Source: GWC2-45-19 sp964358085 (lineage in GTDB: Bacteria > Patescibacteriota > Microgenomatia > CAZETR01 > Amesbacteraceae). From it: 10,522 nucleotides of DNA. The notes under the pieces were generated by a model, which worked only from the letters and a program-made list of their open reading frames with translations, ran no database searches and was not told the origin of the DNA. Every line of letters begins with the position of its first letter. Positions within the stretch are counted from its first letter, which is position 1. Location: contig CAYHNU010000023.1 in assembly GCA_964358085.1 (NCBI GenBank), forward strand, positions 1 through 10,522. Direction: 5' to 3'. The translations under genes and the position numbers were made by a program. Shown here piece by piece: positions 1 to 5,335 of this stretch.

Positions 1-82
1 ATTATTGTATACTTCCGCCCTGAGAGGTGCCAGCTGAAGTTAAGTGCTCAATTTGGGTTTCCTAAAAGCTCGATAGTTGGAA

Positions 83-111
83 GCTATCTCCTAGCGCTTT
101 GATGTTATTAT
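83..111 (+). promoter_or_regulatory. Possible extended -10 promoter for the DUF5674 gene
   Basis: TATTAT at 106-111 is preceded by TG one base upstream (104-105), an extended -10 pattern. The -35 position (83-88) is poor. The -10 ends only 7 nt before the ATG at 119, so the start site would fall at or next to the start codon. No Shine-Dalgarno sequence is visible, which fits a leaderless mRNA. A small imperfect hairpin (GATAG/CTATC, 72-88) lies just upstream. The rest of 1-118 shows nothing I can assign to a gene. Confidence 0.4.
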
Positions 112-118
112 ACATGTA

Positions 119-460
119 ATGAGAGTTGTTGACAATAGAATTGAACTAGAAGAGCTGAAAACTATTGCCAAATTAAAATTCGGCAACTTAGTGAAAGCGG
201 TGGTTGATGTCGATTTGGAAACAATGGTTATAGACGCAGAGCTGCACTCAGATGAGGAGGCGGTTCTTCTTGGTCAGGGTAGTAACCAAAATAGCCTATG
301 GGGAATTAATTTGTATCCGGACATTGAAGGATCGGATTGGATCGAGTTTGATTCAATGATCAATCTGCGGCCCTCGGTGGGTAATATGACTAGAGGCGTA
401 AACAAGCAAGAGATAAAAGATAAAATTGTGATAATTGTGAATAAACTTATTAAGCGATGA
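119..460 (+). CDS. DUF5674 family protein
   Basis: A 113-aa soluble protein that I recognise as DUF5674 from its layout. An N-terminal segment resembles ELKTIAKLKFGNLVKAVVD. It is followed by an acidic ELHSDEEAVLL stretch, the LWGINLYPD motif, a WIEFDSMINLRPS block and a C-terminal helix beginning near RGVNKQEIKDKI. The length is normal for the family and it looks intact. The biochemical function of DUF5674 is not known to me. It contains no membrane segment or cysteines. ATG at 119 is the only sensible start; the ATG at 114 is out of frame and meets a stop at once. Its stop overlaps the next gene's start (ATGA, 457-460), so the two are almost certainly co-translated. The DNA is visibly more AT-rich than lon. 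The family assignment is from recall. Confidence 0.75.
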   Translation: MRVVDNRIELEELKTIAKLKFGNLVKAVVDVDLETMVIDAELHSDEEAVLLGQGSNQNSLWGINLYPDIEGSDWIEFDSMINLRPSVGNMTRGVNKQEIKDKIVIIVNKLIKR

Positions 461-804
461 GTTATCAACATCCTGATTTAGCTTCCGGAAAGTGGAAAAA
501 ATTGTCTTTTGTGGAGCAGATGGCAAACATTGGAAGTGAGGTAGAACGGTCAATAAATTGGAAAGTTAAAAACAATCCCAACTACTCTCAGATGGCGTTT
601 GAAAGAGCTTTGGAACTTATAGATTTAACTGTGACTATGCCACAGTCTCCGTCAAGATTACGCGAACTTACTCGGCTTCGGGAGGTGTTTGTAGAGTACT
701 TTTTAGGACCAAATCACTATGGTTCGTCGGACCAGCTGTGGCGCAATTACTTTTATCCATTTACATACGCCGCGCGAATTCAAAAGGATCACTTCTCTAG
801 TTGA
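457..804 (+). CDS. Hypothetical protein paired with DUF5674
   Basis: A 115-aa, probably helical, soluble protein with no assigned function. Visible landmarks are a segment reading FVEQMANIGSEVERSINWK (about residues 18-36), a helix with ERALELIDLT (about 49-58), an arginine-rich stretch SRLRELTRLREVFVEYF and a C-terminal aromatic motif YGSSDQLWRNYFYPFTYAAR. From memory, proteins with this signature recur as small genes in Patescibacteria, but I know of no named domain. It starts within the stop codon of the DUF5674 gene (4-nt overlap), which indicates translational coupling and a shared job. No Shine-Dalgarno is visible, which supports coupling. The size and pairing resemble a toxin-antitoxin or regulator pair, but that is only a guess. 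The stop is TGA at 802-804. Confidence 0.7.
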   Translation: MSYQHPDLASGKWKKLSFVEQMANIGSEVERSINWKVKNNPNYSQMAFERALELIDLTVTMPQSPSRLRELTRLREVFVEYFLGPNHYGSSDQLWRNYFYPFTYAARIQKDHFSS

Positions 805-1007
805 TCAAAGTCCAATTTGCAACAACTTATTTTACATTGGGAGCAACGATCGTGGAAGTTATGGTGTTATTATTGCCCACATTATGCCTATAGAAATAAT
901 ATCAGGAACACGAGTGTCTTCTGTGATAGAAGAGGCTAAAGGATGGTACGTAAGGCCGGAGCATCCGGTCCTCTTTCTCCATGGAATCGGGAATGGACCA
1001 GAGGAAC
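805..1007. other. Intergenic gap between convergent units, nothing recognised
   Basis: About 200 nt separate the plus-strand pair from the 3' remnant of the DUF5615 gene. All six frames give short, low-complexity or broken translations. An open frame running from inside the 115-aa gene to 1033 has no recognisable protein features and overlaps the remnant on the opposite strand. I see no clear intrinsic terminator. GGTCC near 967 and GGACC near 995 could pair weakly across about 23 nt, but no U-tract follows. Confidence 0.4.
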
Positions 1008-1106
1008 TTATATTGCCACTAGTGTCTCTTTGAATTCTTCTTCGGTTACTTGTTCCAAAATATCTCCTAATACTATATTGACATGTTTAACTGTTTGCTT
1101 CTCCTG
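1008..1106 (-). pseudogene. DUF5615 PIN-like toxin, detached 3' fragment
   Basis: Reading the minus strand from 1109 to the TAA at 1008-1010 gives 33 residues that start IQEKQTVKHVN, continue VLGDILEQ and end EEEFKETLVAI. This is the usual C-terminal half-domain of DUF5615 proteins: a 'TVEHVN' strand, a helix, then 'EEEFKxSLVVI'. Joined to the 5' fragment at 2180-2420, the frame is preserved across the IS30 insertion: ...WLRLKI | QEKQTV.... The reconstructed protein is about 112 aa, normal for the family. The fragment has no start codon of its own and cannot be translated usefully. It shows that the gene was intact before insertion. Confidence 0.85.
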
Positions 1107-1133
1107 AATTCTAGCGCGAAGCGCAACACTTCA
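1106..1133. repeat. Left terminal inverted repeat of the IS30 element
   Basis: Read outside-in on the plus strand it begins GAATTCTA and contains CGAAG.GCAACA. It matches the reverse complement of 2152-2179 at 21 of 28 positions, including the runs TTCTA, CGAAG and GCAACA. The transposase TAG stop (1111-1113) is embedded in it. Confidence 0.75.
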
Positions 1134-2106
1134 AGTGGTAGTTAAACACCTCTTTGGGGGTATTATACCCCAAACATTTTTTGGGCCGGTCATTAATTTC
1201 ATTCACTACGGCGTTAATTTCGGATTGCGGGATGACAGAGAAATCGGTGCCTTTGGGAAAGTAACGCCGCAGTATGCCGTTGGCGTTTTCATTGGAGCCT
1301 CTTTGGAAAGACGAGTAGGGATCGGCAAAGTAAGTATCCATCCCCAACTCGTCAATCAACTGGTAATGCAGATGGTTTTCCCGGCCGTTGTCATGGGTGG
1401 CTGACTTTCTGGCAAAAGAAGGATATTTAGAAAAAATCTGTTTTTGAGCCACAATGGTGGCCTCGGAAGAAATCCGGTTAATCTTTTTGACTACGTAATA
1501 CCGGGACAGTCTTTCCAGGGTGGAGTGCACCCCGTCTTTATGTTTCTTGCCCTCCACTGTATCCTCTTCCCAGTGGCCAAATTCCCCGCGCGAGCATATC
1601 ATTTCCGGACGGTTATGCATGGAGACCCGACGTTCAATCTGGCCACGATGCACCCGTCAGCCCAGCCATTTCTTCCGTTTTTTATGATGCCTGACCAAAT
1701 ACTCCATCAGATTCTCCCGACGGTTATCTTGATGGTAAATGTAACTGTAAATAGTTTCATGGCAGACCACGGTTTGACCGGTTTGTTTTCTTAACCTGCC
1801 GGCAATTATTTCCGGAGACCAGCCTTTTCGGAGTTTTAGACGCAGGTGTTTCTCTAGCCATCTAAGACTACTGATTTTAGGATGAGAGTTGGCTTGGGAA
1901 ATTCTCCCCACGGTTTTATTATGCGCTGAAATGGCCACATAATATTTACCCTGAAAATTGTTCCGTTTCAGCTCCCGACTAATACTGGAGCTTCTTCTTT
2001 TCAGCTTTTTGGCAATCTCATTGACCCCCAAACCCCGGCCCTGATACAAGGCTATTAAGTCTCGCTCTTTGTCCGTTATGTGACAGTAGATATTAATCAC
2101 CTCCAA
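1111..2106 (-). pseudogene. IS30-family transposase with in-frame stop
   Basis: A DDE transposase of about 330 codons that would cut and join DNA at the inverted repeats. The N-terminal part has an IS30-type helix-turn-helix (GVNEIAKKLKRRSSSISRELKRN) followed by WSPEIIAGRL and HETIY. The second part carries the catalytic core: EEDTVEG (first Asp), THDNGRE (second Asp) and SNENANG..RYFPKGTDF (Glu). All three acidic residues are present. A TGA at 1657-1659 interrupts it between KKWLG and RVHRGQ, where relatives carry a basic linker. The frame is the same on both sides, so this is a nonsense change (for example CGA to TGA) and not a frameshift. There is no in-frame ATG before the helix-turn-helix. 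Possible starts are TTG 2106, GTG 2100 or ATT 2097, and the codon 8 nt after the perfect GGAGG is ATC (2091-2089). The copy is probably dead. Confidence 0.85.
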
Positions 2107-2120
2107 TCCAAGAGGTGATT
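2095..2120 (-). promoter_or_regulatory. Hairpin over the transposase Shine-Dalgarno site
   Basis: A perfect 9-bp inverted repeat (2095-2103 and 2112-2120) with an 8-nt loop. In the minus-strand transcript, the 3' arm carries the ideal Shine-Dalgarno GGAGGTGA, so folding hides the ribosome site. The 5' arm lies just upstream of the start site predicted from the internal promoter, so only transcripts entering from outside the element would contain both arms. Confidence 0.65.
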
Positions 2121-2146
2121 TTAACTATCAGCCGTTATTTAACCAA
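2118..2146 (-). promoter_or_regulatory. Predicted IS30 transposase promoter
   Basis: On the minus strand, TTGGTT (2141-2146) and TAAAAT (2118-2123) are separated by exactly 17 nt. The expected start is near 2111, just past the 5' arm of the hairpin at 2095-2120. It is located between the right inverted repeat and the transposase, where an IS promoter is expected. The -35 is only a partial match. Confidence 0.5.
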
Positions 2147-2151
2147 TTCTC

Positions 2152-2179
2152 TCAACTGTTGCACTTCGGTTTAGAACTC
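2152..2179. repeat. Right terminal inverted repeat of the IS30 element
   Basis: The partner of 1106-1133. Its reverse complement begins GAGTTCTA and continues CCGAAGTGCAACA. The repeat encodes the foreign tail now fused to the truncated DUF5615 toxin. Confidence 0.75.
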
Positions 2180-2420
2180 GTATCTTTAATCTCAACCAAA
2201 CGATCGAAATTTTTCCCTGATAGCTTAAATACCAACTTTGTGAAAAATCGCGATCAAAAGTTATTATGACCGAGTTTTCGTTTACCGCTTTTTGGACTAT
2301 TTGTTCATCTGTCAAGTTTCCCAACCCTTGTTCCTGAATACTTTCAGCCTTGTAACCCAAACTTCTCAAGTATTCTGCCGTTTCCGGCGACAAATTCGCA
2401 TCTAGTAAGAACTTAGGCAT
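2180..2420 (-). pseudogene. DUF5615 PIN-like toxin, 5' fragment truncated by IS30
   Basis: DUF5615 proteins are small PIN-like predicted nucleases found as toxins beside DUF433 antitoxins. The native part is 80 residues from ATG at 2420: an MPKFLLDANLS start with Asp7, then TDEQI with Asp38, then VIITFDRDF with Asp56 and Asp58, and a final WLRLKI strand. These are the acidic positions expected of a PIN-type active site. From 2179 the frame runs into the IS right repeat and adds 13 foreign residues ending at TAA 2139-2141, giving a 93-aa product. The C-terminal 32 residues are lost to the far side of the element (1008-1106). The start overlaps the DUF433 stop by 8 nt (2413-2420), so the pair was translationally coupled. 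An upstream in-frame start near 2477 would lie inside DUF433 and is unlikely. Confidence 0.85.
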
Positions 2421-2643
2421 GAATATGCAACTCTTCCCGATCAAACCTGCGGGCGGCAAATGCCAAGGCGGCCGCAATATCTTCCTGTTTTAGGGCCGGG
2501 TAGGCCTTCAAAATCCGTTTGGTATTATATTCTTGGGCTAATAGATCTAAGATTGTGTGAATCGGTATGCGGGTACCGACGATTACTGGCTTACCCATCA
2601 TGATTTTAGGATCAACCTGTATTCTGTTTAGATATTTGACCAT
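2413..2643 (-). CDS. DUF433 family antitoxin
   Basis: A 76-aa protein starting MVKYLNRIQVDPKIMMGKP. DUF433 proteins are small winged-helix or HTH-like proteins, typically the antitoxin and presumed autorepressor partner of DUF5615 PIN-like toxins. Diagnostic features are the early 'DP.I..GKPVI.GTRIP' signature (about residues 12-30), a helix IHTILDLLAQEY and the C-terminal 'ILKAYPALKQEDIAAALAFAA' pattern. The length is typical and the gene is intact. I chose ATG 2643 because the signature starts right after it; a frame extension to 2754 would overlap the HD gene and adds nothing family-like. It lies 20 nt downstream of the HD gene and overlaps the toxin by 8 nt. With the toxin split, the antitoxin may have no active partner here. 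Confidence 0.85.
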   Translation of the reverse strand: MVKYLNRIQVDPKIMMGKPVIVGTRIPIHTILDLLAQEYNTKRILKAYPALKQEDIAAALAFAARRFDREELHIHA

Positions 2644-2650
2644 ACGAATA

Positions 2651-2656
2651 AGTATA
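2651..2656 (-). promoter_or_regulatory. Possible -10 box for the DUF433/DUF5615 pair
   Basis: TATACT on the minus strand ends 7 nt before the DUF433 ATG, which would give a leaderless or nearly leaderless transcript. No good -35 is seen at 16-18 nt and there is no Shine-Dalgarno. It lies in the 20-nt gap after the HD gene, so the pair may instead rely on read-through from greA-lysS. Confidence 0.3.
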
Positions 2657-2663
2657 TCATGTT

Positions 2664-3215
2664 TTAGAGTCCAACTTCCGGCGCAATAGACTGCATTGCG
2701 GAGAGGGCGAGAGAGACAAAATCTTCGAGTTTTATGCCCAGGTGTTCTTCGCATTGCTGGATATCTTCGCGTTTGACGCCGGCGGCGAAGGCTTTTTGGG
2801 GGAATTTTTTTAAGACTGATTGGACGGATAGGTCAGAGAGGTGTTTGGATGGCAAAACTAAAGCGGAAGCGACGATGAGACCGGTGAGCTCGTCACAGCA
2901 AAAGAGGGACCATTGCATTGGACCCTGAAGTTCACCTAAATGAGTATGCTTGGTATTGTGTGATTGAAGAGCGTGCGTGAACCGCTCGTCATCTATTCTT
3001 CCGAGTGTAACGACTGTATGTTGTGTGGGATTGTCTTTGGTCTCTTCCCAGTCTGAATCGTGAATAATCCCCAATATTTCCCATGTCTCCGGATCACCGC
3101 CCAACTTTTGAGCCAAAGCTTTCATCACCGCCCCTACAGAAATACAATGCCGACGCAAATTCTCGTTCTGGACATGAGTATTCAGAAGTTCTATAGCCTG
3201 ATTTCTGGTTATCAT
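2664..3215 (-). CDS. HD-domain protein (predicted metal-dependent phosphohydrolase)
   Basis: A 183-aa soluble protein of the HD superfamily. The metal-binding set is visible: His23 (RRHCISV), the His52-Asp53 pair in IIHDSDWE, further histidines in the 81-92 region (THALQSHNTKHTH) and Asp108 in CCDELTGL. Small stand-alone HD proteins of this type usually hydrolyse phosphate esters of nucleotides or related compounds, but the substrate cannot be read from sequence. The ATG overlaps the lysS stop by 4 nt (ATGA, 3212-3215), so it is coupled to lysyl-tRNA synthetase. The DUF433 gene follows after 20 nt. I see no membrane segment. It looks complete. The C-terminal part (about 120-183) is helical and has no motif I recognise. 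Confidence 0.8.
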   Translation of the reverse strand: MITRNQAIELLNTHVQNENLRRHCISVGAVMKALAQKLGGDPETWEILGIIHDSDWEETKDNPTQHTVVTLGRIDDERFTHALQSHNTKHTHLGELQGPMQWSLFCCDELTGLIVASALVLPSKHLSDLSVQSVLKKFPQKAFAAGVKREDIQQCEEHLGIKLEDFVSLALSAMQSIAPEVGL

Positions 3216-4657
3216 TTTTCCGGGCGAAGGGTGGGAAAGAGAATAACTTCTTTGAGCGACCAGGTGTTGGTGAAAAACATGACCAGACGGTCCATGCCGA
3301 TGCCGATGCCGCCCATGGGGGGCATACCGTATTCCATGGCCTCCAGAAAATCTTCGTCTACTTGCTGGGCTTCCGATTTGTCTTTGCGGGCAATTTTGGT
3401 GTCGATCTCAAAACGTTCTCTCTGGACCTGGGGGTCGGTCAGCTCGGACCAGCCGTCACAAATTTCCCGGCCGCCGATATAGCCTTCGAATCTTTCTGTC
3501 CAGCCCTCGCGAGTACGATGAGGCTTGGAAAGAGGGCTAACGTCGGCTGGGTAATCTATGACCCAAGTGGGGTCAATTAGGTCTTTGGATATTAATTTGT
3601 CGAATATCTCAAAAATTAACTGGCCTTTGGTTTCTCCCCGAACCAATTCTAATTTATGCTGCTGGCAAAATTCGGCCAGGGCTTTGGCGTCAAGTTTTTC
3701 CACGTCCAGATTCAGTTTTTGAGCCAGAAGATCAGACATGGTGACCCGGGGCCAAGCGTGGCCGATTTCTACAAGTTTATCGCCGACTTGAATTTGGGTT
3801 TTGGCAAAAATCTTTGCTGCCAAGTGCTTAAACAAACCTTCTGTAACATCCATGACTCGGTGATAATCGGCGTAAGCTTCGTACCACTCGATCATGGTAA
3901 ATTCCGGATTGTGGGAATGGTCAATGCCTTCGTTTCTGAAATCCCGGCCTATCTCGTACACTTTGTCGTAGCCGCCGACCACCAGGCGTTTGAGGTACAG
4001 TTCAAATGCAATACGCAAATAAAAATCCGTGTCTAGAGCCTGCATGTGAGTAGCGAAAGGCCGGGCGTTGGCGCCGCCATAAAGGGGGTGAAAAACGGGA
4101 GTTTCTACTTCTTGAAATCCAAGTTTGTCTAAATAATTTCTGGTTTCCTTAAAAACGACTGTGCGTATATCAAATCTGCGACGAATTTCAGGGTCGAGCA
4201 ACAGGTCCAGATATCTTTTGCGATACCGGTCCTCGATATCTTTGAGTCCGTTCCAGTCGTCAGGCAGGGGACGCAGAGATTTAGAAAGAAGTTCGAAGGC
4301 AGCCACGTCGATGGTAATCTCGCCGGCGGAAGTTTTGATAACTTCGCCCTGAACTGCCAGAAAATCGCCCACATCAAAGAGTTTTAATAAATCAAATTTT
4401 CGCTCTAGTTTTTTGGATTGGAATAGAAGCTGAATCTGGCCGGAAGAATCTTTGAGATCGGCAAAAATTACATTGCCGTGCTCGCGCCAGCGCCAAATGC
4501 GGCCAGCAACGGAAAGAGTTTTGCCTTCGGAGTCACGGGCTGCGGCAACAGAGACAAGATCAAAAGAACTTTTGGGGGGATACGGATCAATTCCCAAACT
4601 ACGAAGTTTGGCTAATTTAGTCAAACGAATCTGGCGAATTTCTTCTAATCGCTGCAT
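3212..4657 (-). CDS. lysS: Lysyl-tRNA synthetase, class II
   Basis: A 481-aa enzyme that charges tRNA-Lys with lysine using ATP, in the cytoplasm. An N-terminal helix (1-25) leads to the OB-fold anticodon-binding domain (about 48-125, with VAGRIWRWREHGNVIFADLKD). The class II core follows: motif 1 around GFQEVETPVF (180-189), the ARPF.TH segment, motif 2 at YEIGRDFRNEGIDHSHNPEFT (about 234-254) and motif 3 at GIGIGMDRL (450-458). It ends in EVILFPTLRPEK, as bacterial LysRS does. The length is slightly under the usual 490-510 aa. The gene starts 10 nt after greA and its TGA overlaps the HD gene start. The natural TGA stop here is evidence for the standard code. A weak GGGG precedes the ATG. 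Confidence 0.97.
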   Translation of the reverse strand: MQRLEEIRQIRLTKLAKLRSLGIDPYPPKSSFDLVSVAAARDSEGKTLSVAGRIWRWREHGNVIFADLKDSSGQIQLLFQSKKLERKFDLLKLFDVGDFLAVQGEVIKTSAGEITIDVAAFELLSKSLRPLPDDWNGLKDIEDRYRKRYLDLLLDPEIRRRFDIRTVVFKETRNYLDKLGFQEVETPVFHPLYGGANARPFATHMQALDTDFYLRIAFELYLKRLVVGGYDKVYEIGRDFRNEGIDHSHNPEFTMIEWYEAYADYHRVMDVTEGLFKHLAAKIFAKTQIQVGDKLVEIGHAWPRVTMSDLLAQKLNLDVEKLDAKALAEFCQQHKLELVRGETKGQLIFEIFDKLISKDLIDPTWVIDYPADVSPLSKPHRTREGWTERFEGYIGGREICDGWSELTDPQVQRERFEIDTKIARKDKSEAQQVDEDFLEAMEYGMPPMGGIGIGMDRLVMFFTNTWSLKEVILFPTLRPEK

Positions 4658-4667
4658 GACCCCAAGT

Positions 4668-5126
4668 TTAACTGATCGCTACCACGGTGTAAACCAACTT
4701 ACCGGCCGGAGCGGCTACTTCAACTTTATCGCCGACTTTTTTGCCCATCAGGGCTAGTCCCAATGGAGAAGAGTGGGAAATCTTGCTCTGTTTGGGATCT
4801 GCCTCCCATTCACCAACAATATAAAAGACCGCGTCGCGAGAATTGACCTTGACGGTGACGGAGTGGCCAATATCTATAGCGTCGTTATTGGCCGGCTGGG
4901 CGATTTGGGCGGATTTAATTAGATCTTCCAACTCGGCAATGCGTCCATCGACAAAAGTCAGGTCCTCGCGGGCTGATTGGTAATCGGAATTCTCCGACAA
5001 ATCTCCCATGGACCGGGCTAAAGCCAGCCGCTCGACCAACGCCGGCCGGCGGGTGCTGACCAGTTGATCCAGCTCAGCTTTGAGCTGATCTAAACCAACT
5101 TGAGTGATAAGCATCTTGCTATTCAT
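4668..5126 (-). CDS. greA: Transcription elongation factor GreA
   Basis: A 152-aa protein. GreA enters the RNA polymerase secondary channel and stimulates cleavage of backtracked RNA. The N-terminal coiled coil (about 8-75) carries the acidic tip motif GDLSENSDY (41-49) with Asp42 and Glu45. The C-terminal FKBP-like domain has the usual ISHSSPLGLALMGKKVGD block (about 115-132). Length and layout are normal. The start could be ATG 5126 or the in-frame ATG at 5114 (residue 5); the family alignment (MLITQVGLDQL) would tolerate either. No Shine-Dalgarno is visible for either. It heads the operon with lysS (10-nt gap). A strong promoter lies at 5190-5218, and an intrinsic terminator sits 6 nt before ATG 5126, suggesting transcription attenuation. 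Confidence 0.95.
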   Translation of the reverse strand: MNSKMLITQVGLDQLKAELDQLVSTRRPALVERLALARSMGDLSENSDYQSAREDLTFVDGRIAELEDLIKSAQIAQPANNDAIDIGHSVTVKVNSRDAVFYIVGEWEADPKQSKISHSSPLGLALMGKKVGDKVEVAAPAGKLVYTVVAIS

Positions 5127-5132
5127 ATCTAG

Positions 5133-5159
5133 AAAAAAAGAACCGAGTTTTAGCTCGGC
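5133..5159 (-). terminator. Intrinsic terminator in the greA leader
   Basis: On the minus strand, CCGAG (5158-5154), a 6-nt loop and CTCGG (5147-5143) form a 5-bp stem, extendable by a G-U pair. It is followed by TTC and seven T's (5139-5133). On the plus strand no T-run follows the stem, so the signal is directional. It lies between the predicted greA promoter and the greA ATG, so it should cut short much of the transcription from that promoter. It could also stop transcripts arriving from tRNA-Glu. Confidence 0.75.
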
Positions 5160-5189
5160 AATCGAGGTGTAAAGTACAGGTACCGAGGT

Positions 5190-5218
5190 ATCATACCCCT
5201 ACTAAAAAGGGTTGTCAA
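5190..5218 (-). promoter_or_regulatory. Near-consensus sigma-70 promoter for greA-lysS
   Basis: Minus strand: TTGACA (5218-5213, perfect -35), exactly 17 nt, then TATGAT (5195-5190, five of six -10 bases). The expected start is near 5183, giving a leader of about 57 nt that contains the terminator at 5133-5159. The -35 starts 5 nt past the end of tRNA-Glu. Confidence 0.85.
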
Positions 5219-5222
5219 TAAG

Positions 5223-5297
5223 TGACCCCGGTGGGATTTGAACCCACGATTTTCAGGATGAGAACCTGACGTCCTAGGCCAGCTAGACGACGGGGCC
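5223..5297 (-). tRNA. tRNA-Glu (anticodon CTC)
   Basis: A 75-nt cloverleaf on the minus strand. The acceptor stem pairs GGCCCCG with CGGGGTC (one G-U), discriminator A. The D-arm is of the TCGTCTAG...GGACG glutamate type. The anticodon stem TCAGG/CCTGA encloses loop TTCTCAT, giving anticodon CTC, which reads GAG. The T-arm is GTGGG-TTCAAAT-CCCAC. The 3' CCA is not encoded (CTT follows the A), so it must be added enzymatically. There is no intron. A possible -10 (TAAAAT, 5308-5313) lies about 10 nt upstream. Confidence 0.95.
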
Positions 5298-5307
5298 AGA
5301 CTACCTA

Positions 5308-5313
5308 ATTTTA
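5308..5313 (-). promoter_or_regulatory. Possible -10 box for tRNA-Glu
   Basis: TAAAAT on the minus strand, 10 nt before the mature 5' end of the tRNA. No recognisable -35 is present at 16-18 nt upstream. Read-through from lon is the alternative. Confidence 0.3.
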
Positions 5314-5335
5314 GCAGATAATTAAGTATCACCCC

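Larger units (their letters stand above)
1106..2179 (-). mobile_element. IS30-family insertion sequence, decayed
   Basis: An element of about 1.07 kb made of one IS30-type transposase reading frame bounded by 28-bp imperfect terminal inverted repeats (1106-1133 and 2152-2179, 21 of 28 matching). It sits inside a DUF5615 gene and reads in the same direction. The transposase stop codon lies inside the left repeat, a compact arrangement that suits IS30 elements. No convincing target duplication remains: the flanks read ATAC before and AGGAG after on the minus strand. The transposase is interrupted by an in-frame TGA, so the copy is probably not autonomous. Confidence 0.85.

Noticed and set aside
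1..60. Divergent minus-strand promoter reading off the left edge (TACAAT-like)
   Set aside because: The -35 matches only two of six bases and no gene is visible on that side.
719..1033. Open frame of 104 codons on the plus strand after the 115-aa gene
   Set aside because: It starts inside the 115-aa gene in another frame, shows no recognisable protein features and overlaps the DUF5615 remnant on the other strand.
1101..1110. Target-site duplication of the IS30 element
   Set aside because: Flanks (AGGAG on one side, ATAC on the other, minus strand) share at most one base at the repeat edges, so no duplication can be claimed.
1657..1659. TGA read as glycine (Gracilibacteria-type code)
   Set aside because: lysS and both plus-strand genes end naturally at TGA with normal family lengths, and no other in-frame TGA occurs in the conserved genes.
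1651..1659. Transposase as two genes joined by programmed frameshifting
   Set aside because: Both halves are in the same frame and separated only by a stop codon; IS30 transposases are normally a single frame.
2421..2754. Longer N-termini for DUF5615 (to 2477) and DUF433 (to 2754)
   Set aside because: The extensions overlap upstream genes and carry no family features; the family signatures begin right after the internal ATGs.
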